Part shown: one piece after another, positions 20,353 to 29,022 of the stretch
Numbering within the stretch: the stretch's first letter is position 1
Layout of the letters: each line of letters begins with the position of its first letter
Source: Clostridiaceae bacterium DTU079
Lineage (GTDB): Bacteria; Bacillota; Clostridia; Acetivibrionales; Acetivibrionaceae
Reading direction: 5' to 3'
DNA length: 64,000 nt
Assembly: GCA_001512505.1 (NCBI GenBank)
Contig: LFSC01000009.1
Coordinates: forward strand, 230,148 to 294,147
Made by a program: the position numbers and the translations under genes
Notes under the pieces: generated by a model
What the model was told of the DNA's origin: nothing
The model's input: only the letters and a program-made list of their open reading frames with translations
The model's database searches: none

Positions 20353-21726
20353 TCAATTCATTTTTCTCCAACCTTTAGGATAAAGATTTTTCAGCATATC
20401 CCCGGTCTGCTTTGCCCATCCCAATGTATAACCGTCCACCAGTACACCGGTATATCCTTTGCTTCCTTCGAACATAAGGGTCTCGCCCTTGAGGTATTTT
20501 GAGACATCAGCCGAATTCGAATCTAAATTTTTAACATTTCTAATGTCTTCTTTCTTCAATGCCAATATAAAGGAATGGGACGGCTCAAACCTTCCCTTCG
20601 ATACTTGTCCTAAATACCACCCGAATTTTGCCACTTTTATACCCGAAAGATCGGGGAGCTTAACCGGAAGGCAGTACAAATTATCGCTTTTCATACTTAA
20701 ATGACCTTCGATTTTCCTGTTCAGATTTTCATCAACAAACTCATAAAAAGGCTCAGCAAGCTTATTTATTTCAATGCTACACTTTTCGTCAGAATCTTTG
20801 GGCAATGCCCCAAGATCCCCTTTTTTCTTAAGAAGGGCGACAAAATGGCCTTCCCCTTTTACCTTGTGGGGCCACATCCGGGCAGTCTTTAAAAGCTCCT
20901 TATTATTATTCCACCATTCCGGGCGCCCACTGTCAATACCATACTCTTTAGGTATTTCCAGAAGCTCATAATCTTTATGCTTGTCCAGAAATTCAGAAAT
21001 CATGCCCTCGTTTTCCTCGGGAGAAAAAGTGCAGGTAGAGTACACCAAACATCCTCCCGGCTTTAGCATGGCATCGACACAGTCCAAAATATCCCTCTGC
21101 ATACTGCAGCATTTATCGCTTTTAAATTTATCCCAGTTCCTTGCCGCATCGTCATCCTTGCGGAACATACCCTCCCCGGAGCATGGGGCGTCCACCAGTA
21201 TTTTATCAAAAAATCCGGTGAATTTGCCTGCCAGCTTGTCCGGTGTGTCATTGGTAACAACGGCATTGGTTATACCGCATAGCTCAATATTTTTCACAAG
21301 GGCTTTAACCCTGTCGGAATTTATATCATTGGCAACCAGTAGGCCTTTTCCCTGCATACCGGCAGCCATCTGAACCGTTTTCCCTCCGGGAGCGGCGCAG
21401 AGATCCAGCACAAATTCTCCGGGCTGTGCATTAATAACAGCACCCGGTAGCATGGCGCTGGGCTCCTGGATATAATAAAGTCCGGCATGGTAATACGGAT
21501 GCTTTCCGGGGTTAACTCCCTCAGGATAATAAAAACCGTCCTTGGTCCAAGGTACCGGTTCAAGCTCAAAGGGCGAGATTCTTTTAAACTCATCAACACC
21601 TATCTTTAAAGTGTTAACCCGAAGTCCGTAAAACCTTTGCATATCATAGGACTTTAAAAAATCTATATATTCATCATCGCCAAATAGGCCCCTCATTTTT
21701 TCCAAAAACTCATTAGGAAGCTTCAT
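20353..21726 (-). CDS. RsmF/NOL1/NOP2/Sun family rRNA cytosine-C5 methyltransferase
   Basis: 'VLDLCAAPGGKTVQMA', 'DAPCSGEGMFRKD', 'LVYSTCTFSPEENE'. Confidence 0.93.
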   Translation of the reverse strand: MKLPNEFLEKMRGLFGDDEYIDFLKSYDMQRFYGLRVNTLKIGVDEFKRISPFELEPVPWTKDGFYYPEGVNPGKHPYYHAGLYYIQEPSAMLPGAVINAQPGEFVLDLCAAPGGKTVQMAAGMQGKGLLVANDINSDRVKALVKNIELCGITNAVVTNDTPDKLAGKFTGFFDKILVDAPCSGEGMFRKDDDAARNWDKFKSDKCCSMQRDILDCVDAMLKPGGCLVYSTCTFSPEENEGMISEFLDKHKDYELLEIPKEYGIDSGRPEWWNNNKELLKTARMWPHKVKGEGHFVALLKKKGDLGALPKDSDEKCSIEINKLAEPFYEFVDENLNRKIEGHLSMKSDNLYCLPVKLPDLSGIKVAKFGWYLGQVSKGRFEPSHSFILALKKEDIRNVKNLDSNSADVSKYLKGETLMFEGSKGYTGVLVDGYTLGWAKQTGDMLKNLYPKGWRKMN

Positions 21727-21831
21727 TTTATAACTCCTGCTTTTTTTAGTCGGTGCTATTATAACACAAAATCGATTATTTATGAATCGTTTTTTGTCCT
21801 TTGTTTTCCTTAAACATAGAACCAGGGTAAA

Positions 21832-21997
21832 GGCGAAGAAAATATGGAAGAAACATTGTGAAGCCAGGCGTAGAGCCTGTTAATACGACGAGGCAAGGGA
21901 GAGCATTGTTCGAGCGAAGCGAGTTTTGCTCGACTCCGAGGAGTATTTACAGGCTCTAGACTTGCGGAACTTAAGTTTCTGGAATATTTTCTTCACC
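21832..21997. repeat. ~165-bp imperfect palindromic intergenic element (family 2)
   Basis: Nested arms GAAGAAAATAT/ATATTTTCTTC, AGAGCCTGTtaATAC/GTATttACAGGCTCT, TCGAGC/GCTCGA around GCGAAGCGAG core. Confidence 0.75.
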
Positions 21998-22049
21998 TCA
22001 CCCTCCTCAACATTGAGTAAAAAAAGAATCAACATTCTCTCTACAAGCA

Positions 22050-22083
22050 AAAAGAGCTGCCCTTTATTACTGCAGCTCTTCCT
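22050..22083 (-). terminator. Terminator of the citrate synthase/aconitase/GntR operon
   Basis: Minus strand AGAGCTGCAGTAATAAAGGGCAGCTCTTTTTG. Confidence 0.8.
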
Positions 22084-22099
22084 TTGGGTTTAACCCAAT

Positions 22100-22771
22100 T
22101 TATACCTTATTATCTTGAATCAACTTTTTATATGCAATGCTTGCATTTTTCACATGCTCTTTTGTGACCCTTTCTGCCTTATCCGCATCTCCCTCAACCA
22201 CTGCATCAAATATTGCCTTATGCTCCTCTAAAACCTTTTTAGCCCTGTCCGGTGACTCAAAGGACGCATTTCTGGCTCTTTGCACATAATGATGAAATGT
22301 CCTTAGCATATGCATAAGTGGCTTGCTCTTGCTCGCCCTGAATAAAATATCATGAAACTTTGAGTCTATCTTTAAAATATGATCTGCATCCTTTTTCATT
22401 GTGTAGAATTCTTCAAGGTCCAATGCATCTTTAAGTTCTTGAATCTCTTCCGGCGTTATATGCTCCGTTGCCCACCGTGCAGCCAAGCCTTCAATCATCA
22501 TTCTTATAATATATATTTCTTCAATATCCTTTGAGGTTACCCCTGTGACAACCACTCCTTTATTGGGCGTGGATTGAACCAGTTCTTCCAGCTCCAGCTG
22601 TCTTAATGCTTCCCTTACAGGAGTCCTGCTGACACCCAGCTCCTCACAAAGTTTCTTTTCGGTAAGGCTGTCCCCCGGTTGATATACCCCATTCAATATA
22701 TCATTTTGAATCCGGGAAAACACCTTGGCCCGCAAAGAATTATTGTCATTATTGATATCAATACCTAGCAT
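22100..22771 (-). CDS. GntR family (FadR/FCD subfamily) transcriptional regulator
   Basis: 'GDSLTEKKLCEELGVSRTPVREALRQLELEELV' wHTH plus all-helical FCD domain. Confidence 0.93.
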   Translation of the reverse strand: MLGIDINNDNNSLRAKVFSRIQNDILNGVYQPGDSLTEKKLCEELGVSRTPVREALRQLELEELVQSTPNKGVVVTGVTSKDIEEIYIIRMMIEGLAARWATEHITPEEIQELKDALDLEEFYTMKKDADHILKIDSKFHDILFRASKSKPLMHMLRTFHHYVQRARNASFESPDRAKKVLEEHKAIFDAVVEGDADKAERVTKEHVKNASIAYKKLIQDNKV

Positions 22772-22810
22772 TTTTGCACTCCCCTTTCGCAGAGTACACT
22801 ATTTTAATAA

Positions 22811-24739
22811 CTACTCGCTTTGCTGCTTTGTATAATTTATGAGTCCTCCTGCAAGAATTATCTCCACTTGTCTTTCGGATAATGAAACATTAACCTTTAT
22901 ATCCTTTCCTTTGGTTACGTTTCTCACTACAAGGCTGCTGCCGGCCTTGATCTGATCCCTTGCATTTTCAATCAAAAGCTCGTCTTCCATATCTATATCA
23001 TCGTAGTCTGCCTCATTTTCAAAGGTCATGGGAATAATACCCGAGTTAATAAGGTTGGCCATATGAATTCTTGCAAAGGATTTTGCAATTACTCCTTTTA
23101 TTCCTAATTGTAAGGGTGCCAGTGCAGCATGCTCACGGCTTGAACCCTGTCCGTAGTTTGAACCTCCGATAATAAACCCTCCGGCGTTTTCCTTTGCTCT
23201 CTTCGGGAAATCGGGATCACAGGGTGTGAGACAGAACTCTGCCAAGTACGGTACATTAGACCTAAAGGGCAATAGCTTGGCATTTGAAGGCATGATATGA
23301 TCGGTGGTGATATTGTCTCCAACCTTTATTAAAGCCTTTCCTTCAACTCTGTCCGTCAATGCTTTGTTAATAGGGAACGGTTTAATATTCGGTCCTCTCA
23401 CTACCTCTACATCTGCTCCTTCCGGTGCCGGAGCAAGAACCATACTGTCATCTGCAATAAACTTCTCAGGCATATCCACCTTCGGTGCTTCACCCAATTC
23501 CCTCGGATCGGTTAACACACCGGTTATAGCGCTGGCTGCCGCTGTTTCCGGGCTGACCAGATAAACCTTGGCTGATTTGGTTCCGCTTCTTCCCTCAAAA
23601 TTCCTGTTGAATGTTCTAAGGGAAACCGCATCGGTAGCAGGTGCCTGTCCCATTCCTATACAAGGTCCGCAGGCACTCTCCAGGATTCTTGCTCCTGCAG
23701 CCACCATATCAGCCAATGCACCGTTCTTCGCAAGCATTGTAAGTACCTGTCTGGAACCCGGTGCAATAACCAGACTTACATTGGGGTGAACTGTCTTCCC
23801 TTTTAATACGGCAGCCACCTTCATCATATCCATATAAGATGAATTGGTACAGCTACCTATAGCCACCTGGTCCACCTTTATTTTTCCGATATCCTTAACC
23901 TTGGCAACATTATCCGGACTATGGGGCTGTGCAGCCAAGGGTTCCAATTTATCAAGATCTATAACCAATTCTTCATCATACTGGGCATCCTCATCGGCTT
24001 TGAGCTCAATCCAGTCACTTTCCCTTCCCTGAGCTTTCAAGAATTCCTTTGTAACCTCGTCGCTGGGAAAAATTGATGTAGTGGCACCCAGCTCAGCACC
24101 CATATTGGTTATGGTTGCTCTTTCCGGAACCGTAAGGGTTTTGACTCCCTCACCGGCATATTCAATAATTTTGCCCACGCCACCTTTTACCGACATAATT
24201 CTCAAAACCTCAAGAATTACGTCTTTTGCAGTAACCCATGGTTTCAAAGCTCCCTTTAAAACCACTCTGCAAACCTTGGGCATCATCATATAATACGGAC
24301 CTCCGCCCATTGCCACAGCAACATCAAGCCCGCCGGCTCCAATCGCCAGCATACCGATTCCTCCTCCGGTAGGAGTATGGCTGTCCGATCCCAAAAGAGT
24401 CATTCCCGGAACGCCGAACCTTTCCAAATGAACCTGGTGACAAATACCGTTTCCCGGTCTTGAAAAATAAATTCCATGCTTTGAAGTAACAGTCTGAATA
24501 TACTTATGGTCATCTGCGTTTTCAAAACCTGCTTGAAGTGTATTATGATCGATATATGCCACCGACTTCTTGGTCTTTACTCTCGGAATACCCATGGCTT
24601 CAAACTGCAAATATGCCATGGTTCCCGTAGAATCCTGTGTTAAAGTCTGATCTATCCTGATGGATATCTCAGTGCCCGCTTTCATTTCCCCACTAATCAA
24701 ATGTTCTTTAATAATTTTTTGTGCTAGATTTAAACCCAT
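22811..24739 (-). CDS. Aconitate hydratase
   Basis: 'GSDSHTPTGGGIGMLAIGAGGLDVA', Fe-S Cys motif 'SACGPCIGMGQAP', 'IGSCTNSSY', 'SNYGQGSSREHAAL'. Confidence 0.95.
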   Translation of the reverse strand: MGLNLAQKIIKEHLISGEMKAGTEISIRIDQTLTQDSTGTMAYLQFEAMGIPRVKTKKSVAYIDHNTLQAGFENADDHKYIQTVTSKHGIYFSRPGNGICHQVHLERFGVPGMTLLGSDSHTPTGGGIGMLAIGAGGLDVAVAMGGGPYYMMMPKVCRVVLKGALKPWVTAKDVILEVLRIMSVKGGVGKIIEYAGEGVKTLTVPERATITNMGAELGATTSIFPSDEVTKEFLKAQGRESDWIELKADEDAQYDEELVIDLDKLEPLAAQPHSPDNVAKVKDIGKIKVDQVAIGSCTNSSYMDMMKVAAVLKGKTVHPNVSLVIAPGSRQVLTMLAKNGALADMVAAGARILESACGPCIGMGQAPATDAVSLRTFNRNFEGRSGTKSAKVYLVSPETAAASAITGVLTDPRELGEAPKVDMPEKFIADDSMVLAPAPEGADVEVVRGPNIKPFPINKALTDRVEGKALIKVGDNITTDHIMPSNAKLLPFRSNVPYLAEFCLTPCDPDFPKRAKENAGGFIIGGSNYGQGSSREHAALAPLQLGIKGVIAKSFARIHMANLINSGIIPMTFENEADYDDIDMEDELLIENARDQIKAGSSLVVRNVTKGKDIKVNVSLSERQVEIILAGGLINYTKQQSE

Positions 24740-24762
24740 TTGTAATTCCTCCCTATTAATTA

Positions 24763-26142
24763 TTAAAGTGCCAAATCAAAAATATCCGGAGCAAGCTTTC
24801 TTACAACATCTTCAAGTTCGCTGTCTCCTATGGATGTAACGCGTCCGGTTTTATATTGCTCATCCACCCATTCCTTGATCCTAACTACTCTCTCGTCCTT
24901 TTTATCAATTCTCTTGGAGCCCTCCAATCCAAAATAGCTGTTAATCCAGTGTGCAATACCTGCAAGGCCGGAAGTTTGGTTTATAGCGACTCCGACAGGA
25001 CGGTTTAATATTTTAGTGGTATCAAATATATTATAAATCTCCTCATCCTTTAAAAGACCGTCGGCATGTATACCTGCCTGGGTAACATTGAAATGTCTTC
25101 CTACAAACGGTGTCCTGCTGGGAATATCATATCCCAGTTCTTTTTGATAGTACTCGGCAATCTCGGTTATAACGGTTGTATCCATTCCGTCGGTGGTTCC
25201 TCTGAGCTGTGCATACTCTATAACCATTGCCTCCAAAGGTGTATTTCCTGTTCTTTCACCTATTCCAAGGAGTGAACAGTTAACAGACGAAGCTCCGTAA
25301 AGCCAAGCCGCAGCTGAATTGCTTACTGCTTTATAAAAATCATTGTGTCCGTGCCATTCCAAAAGCTCGCTGGGGAAACCTGCATGGTGCCTTAATCCGT
25401 ATATTATTCCCGGAACACTTCTCGGAAGTGCCACTCCCGGATAAGACACTCCATAACCTAATGTGTCGCAGGCACGTATCTTAATCGGAACCCCCGATTC
25501 CTGCATGAGCTTATTCAGTTCAAGAGCAAAGGGAACAATAAAACCATAGAAATCTGCCCTTGTAATATCCTCAAAATGGCATCTGGGCCTAATACCCACC
25601 TCAATGGCACTCTTTATTATGCTTAAATAATGATCCATTGCTTGTTTTCTTGTCATATTGAGCTTTTTAAAAATATGATAATCCGAGCAGCTAACCAAAA
25701 TACCGCTCTCTTTCACACCCATATCCTTGGCAAGCTGGAAATCACTTTTTGTAGCTCTAATCCAACTGGTTACCTCCGGGTATTCATAGCCTCTTTCCAT
25801 ACACTTATAAACAGCCTCTTTATCCCTGTCACTGTACAAGAAAAACTCGCACTGCCGTATTATACCCTTTGGGCCGCCTAAACGGTGCAAAAGGTCAAAA
25901 AGATGTAAAATCTGATCCACGGTATAAGGAGCTCTGGACTGCTGCCCATCCCTGAAGGTAGTATCCGTTATCCAAATCTCATCGGCGGGAAACATAGGTA
26001 CTTTTCTATGATTGAATGCACACTTGGGTATTTCATCATAATTAAATATTTCCCGGTATAGATTAGGTTCTGAAACATCCTGAAGCGGGTACTTATATTG
26101 GGTCTGTTCCAATGTGTTTGTCTTTTTGTTAAACTCTATCAT
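24763..26142 (-). CDS. Homocitrate/isopropylmalate synthase-family enzyme, probably citrate (Re)-synthase
   Basis: HMGL-like 'WITDTTFRDGQQSRAPYTVDQI'; lacks LeuA regulatory domain; operon with aconitase and GntR regulator. Confidence 0.85.
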   Translation of the reverse strand: MIEFNKKTNTLEQTQYKYPLQDVSEPNLYREIFNYDEIPKCAFNHRKVPMFPADEIWITDTTFRDGQQSRAPYTVDQILHLFDLLHRLGGPKGIIRQCEFFLYSDRDKEAVYKCMERGYEYPEVTSWIRATKSDFQLAKDMGVKESGILVSCSDYHIFKKLNMTRKQAMDHYLSIIKSAIEVGIRPRCHFEDITRADFYGFIVPFALELNKLMQESGVPIKIRACDTLGYGVSYPGVALPRSVPGIIYGLRHHAGFPSELLEWHGHNDFYKAVSNSAAAWLYGASSVNCSLLGIGERTGNTPLEAMVIEYAQLRGTTDGMDTTVITEIAEYYQKELGYDIPSRTPFVGRHFNVTQAGIHADGLLKDEEIYNIFDTTKILNRPVGVAINQTSGLAGIAHWINSYFGLEGSKRIDKKDERVVRIKEWVDEQYKTGRVTSIGDSELEDVVRKLAPDIFDLAL

Positions 26143-26229
26143 AGTTTTACCCCCTTTAAAACATCAATATATCCAATTTTTATTAAAATTGATTTTCTGT
26201 GTATTTATGTACGTGTGTATTTATGTATC

Positions 26230-26258
26230 ATTGTATACAATCTAAAGAATCATGTCAA
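26230..26258 (-). promoter_or_regulatory. Promoter of the Re-citrate synthase operon with overlapping GntR-type operator
   Basis: TTGACA (26258-26253), 17-nt spacer, TACAAT (26235-26230); perfect palindrome ATTGTATACAAT at 26230-26241. Confidence 0.75.
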
Positions 26259-26557
26259 TTATTTTTTTATCCGATTTGGGTACATATTATATTATATAGG
26301 TAAAGAAAAAATTGAAGAAGCATTGTAAAGCCCAGATTCTCTTCCGTATTTTTCCTTATCATTATATAAAACAATCTATATTTTTAAGTTTAATTATTTT
26401 TTATCACTATAAAAGAAATATATGTAATAATTTGCATAAAAACAGGTTTAAACAATTTATATAAAAAAGAAGGATTTTCACACTTCATATCGAAATTATT
26501 ATATATGCACGTCTTGACAGGTTTCTATTCTCTTATTTTTAAGCTGGAGGGAAAGTT

Positions 26558-27838
26558 ATGAAGAAATCCGTTTTTGGTTATAAGCCTTTGTTGGTATTGT
26601 CTCTATTGGTAATAATCGCCGTAATGAGTATCATAGCATCTATGTTTACTGGAAGATGGCATGCAGCAGTTTCAGTTATATCATCCAATGTCATAACACT
26701 CTCTATAGCATCCATAGTATATTCTACAAAATTCAAGAGGGTAGCAAAGGAGTTTGAGAAGGAAGTCAATCTGGTAAAGCAGTCAGGCTTCTCAAAGTCT
26801 ATAAATGCTGAAAAATTGGATATGTTACAATCTACTGCTAACGTGGTTAACGGATTGCTGTCGGATATTTGGGCTTTAATAAATAACTTTCACAATCTGT
26901 CAAGTTCCATAATCGAAGCCACAAAATCTGTCAGTTCAACAGCTCAACAAGCTTCAATAGCAATGGAAGACATTGCAAAAACCATGGATGATATAGCAAA
27001 CGGAGCATCTGACCAGGCAGAACAAGCTCAACAGGGAGTTGAAATGGTTGACAACCTTTCTGAGCAAATAAACTTTGTGTATGAAAGCTCTAACAGGATC
27101 ACTGAAGAAACCAAAAAAATTAATGACCTAAACAATATCGGTCTTGACTCCGTAAGCATACTTCGCGATAAATCCAAGGAAAACTATGAAACAGCGGAAA
27201 AAATCTTTTCCGTTGTTGAAAAGTTAACCAATACCATAAAAGATATCGGACTTTTTGTAGAGTCTATCGAAAACATAGCCGAACAGACAAACCTTCTGGC
27301 ATTAAACGCTGCGATAGAGGCCGCGAGAGCAGGTGAAGCAGGAAAAGGCTTTGCAGTTGTTGCTGAAGAAGTAAGAAAGCTTGCAGATCAGAGTAGAAAA
27401 TCCACTGAAGAAATTAATTTGCTTATGCAAAGTATACATGAAGAATCTCAATTGTCAATTAAGTCCATGGAGACAATGAAAAGGGTTTCACAGGAGCAAA
27501 ATGTCGCAGTTAACAAAACCGACAGTGCCTTTAATGATATAGCCAATGCCATAACCTATATCGTCTCCAAGATTAACGAAGTAAATCAAGCCGTAACCAA
27601 AATGCAAACGGATAAAACCGAGGTTACAGCTGCAATTGAGAATATTTCTTCCGTTTCGGAAGAAACCGCTGCTGCAAGCCAGCAGGTAGCCGCTACCACA
27701 GAGCATGAGCTTAAGGCTATAGAAGCAATGAATGAATCGGCTAAAAAGCTCGAGCAGCTTGTGGAAGAGCTTGACAGCAAGCTCAAAAAAAATGTTCAGT
27801 TCGCAACTAGTGATGAAACAACCGAAGCTTCGGTTTAA
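26558..27838 (+). CDS. Methyl-accepting chemotaxis protein without an extracellular sensor domain
   Basis: Two adjacent TM helices then signalling domain with hairpin '[41 protein letters not shown]'. Confidence 0.95.
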   Translation: MKKSVFGYKPLLVLSLLVIIAVMSIIASMFTGRWHAAVSVISSNVITLSIASIVYSTKFKRVAKEFEKEVNLVKQSGFSKSINAEKLDMLQSTANVVNGLLSDIWALINNFHNLSSSIIEATKSVSSTAQQASIAMEDIAKTMDDIANGASDQAEQAQQGVEMVDNLSEQINFVYESSNRITEETKKINDLNNIGLDSVSILRDKSKENYETAEKIFSVVEKLTNTIKDIGLFVESIENIAEQTNLLALNAAIEAARAGEAGKGFAVVAEEVRKLADQSRKSTEEINLLMQSIHEESQLSIKSMETMKRVSQEQNVAVNKTDSAFNDIANAITYIVSKINEVNQAVTKMQTDKTEVTAAIENISSVSEETAAASQQVAATTEHELKAIEAMNESAKKLEQLVEELDSKLKKNVQFATSDETTEASV

Positions 27839-27895
27839 AAAGGCTTTGATGTGATAATAAACAACAAGAACGATAACCAACAAAGTTTAAATAAA

Positions 27896-27924
27896 GCAAA
27901 GGGCAAAAAGCCCTTTGTTTTTAT
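27896..27924 (+). terminator. Terminator of the MCP gene
   Basis: CAAAGGGCaaaaaGCCCTTTG followed by TTTTTATTT. Confidence 0.85.
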
Positions 27925-27930
27925 TTGTGG

Positions 27931-28052
27931 AATTTCACGAAGTGAAATGACCAAAAAGCGATGGGGACCCGATGTCCCCGAAGCCTTTCTTTGGCCTCTT
28001 GGAATAAAATGAAAGAGGCCTAAGTGAAGGGACTCGATGTCCCGAGCTTTTA
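27931..28052 (+). repeat. Multi-hairpin intergenic repeat, family 1, copy A
   Basis: ATTTCACgaaGTGAAAT, GGGGACccgatGTCCCC, GGCCTCTT...AAGAGGCC, GGGACtcgatGTCCC, GAGCTTTT. Confidence 0.85.
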
Positions 28053-28116
28053 TTGCCAAAAAAGTTTATTGATTTTTATGTACTCACAATTGGCGGCTGA
28101 ATTAAAAATATGGGGC

Positions 28117-28851
28117 TTATATATCATAAGTATTTAAAAGCTCGGCCAATTCCACATTTCCAAAGTGTTCCTTTGCTTCTGCAAGATGGTTCATGACATC
28201 GTCCTGAGGCCAAAAATGTGTTAGCAGTAATCTCGATGCCTTTGCCTCTTTGGCCACCATTCCGCATTCTGCGGCAGTGAGGTGAGGAACATTATCACTC
28301 TTTTTATCCTTTGATAGCAGTCCTGCGTCAAGCATTAATAAATCCGCATTTTGGGAAAACTCAATTATATTGCTGTTCCATGATGTGTCCCCTGAAAAGA
28401 CAAACCTTTTTTCTCCGTTATCAATTGAAACGGCAAAGCACTTAACAGGATGCGTCATTTCCTTGAAGGTTATTTTCAAATTTCCATAATTCAATACGGT
28501 ATCGGGCAAAATAGCGTTTAGGTTAAAAATACCCTTAATATCCAGCCTGTTATATTCCTCCAGGGGCTCGGAGGGTGCATATACGTCAAGGGGTTTAATA
28601 TCTTGGCCCCGATTCATCTTTATTTGAATCGCATATCTTAAAACCATCATATCCGACATATGATCACTGTGTAAATGAGTCAGAATCACTGCATTTAAAT
28701 CCTCATGCTTTATAAATTTCTGAAGATTACTCAATATACCGTTTCCACAGTCTATTAGAATTTTTGTATCCCCTTCAATCACAAGATACCCGGAACATGC
28801 ACCTCCCGCCGACGGATACGGACCGTTGTTTCCCAATACAATAAGTCTCAT
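28117..28851 (-). CDS. MBL-fold metallo-hydrolase (RNase Z/YhfI-like)
   Basis: 'VILTHLHSDHMSDM', 'FSGDTSWNSNIIEF'. Confidence 0.9.
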   Translation of the reverse strand: MRLIVLGNNGPYPSAGGACSGYLVIEGDTKILIDCGNGILSNLQKFIKHEDLNAVILTHLHSDHMSDMMVLRYAIQIKMNRGQDIKPLDVYAPSEPLEEYNRLDIKGIFNLNAILPDTVLNYGNLKITFKEMTHPVKCFAVSIDNGEKRFVFSGDTSWNSNIIEFSQNADLLMLDAGLLSKDKKSDNVPHLTAAECGMVAKEAKASRLLLTHFWPQDDVMNHLAEAKEHFGNVELAELLNTYDI

Positions 28852-29022
28852 GAAATCTACACTCCTCCCAATTTATGTTCATAAGTATAATATTACCCTC
28901 AGTGTAATATATAAATTCAAAAAACTTTTCGCAAACTTAAGTTTGTGCATATTTTGCTTCTCTTTATTAAAGTCCCGTGTAATTTTCTTTATAACTTCAA
29001 TATTGAGCTTTTCCCTCTATCA

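Noticed and set aside
22811-24739. Plus-strand ORFs inside aconitase (e.g. 23304..23564, 23568..23789)
   Set aside because: Antisense shadows of a well-supported conserved CDS.
27835-28059. ORF 27835..28059(-), apparent paralogue of 55920..56273(+)
   Set aside because: Similarity is explained by the shared DNA repeat (family 1 copies A and C), with no supporting SD.
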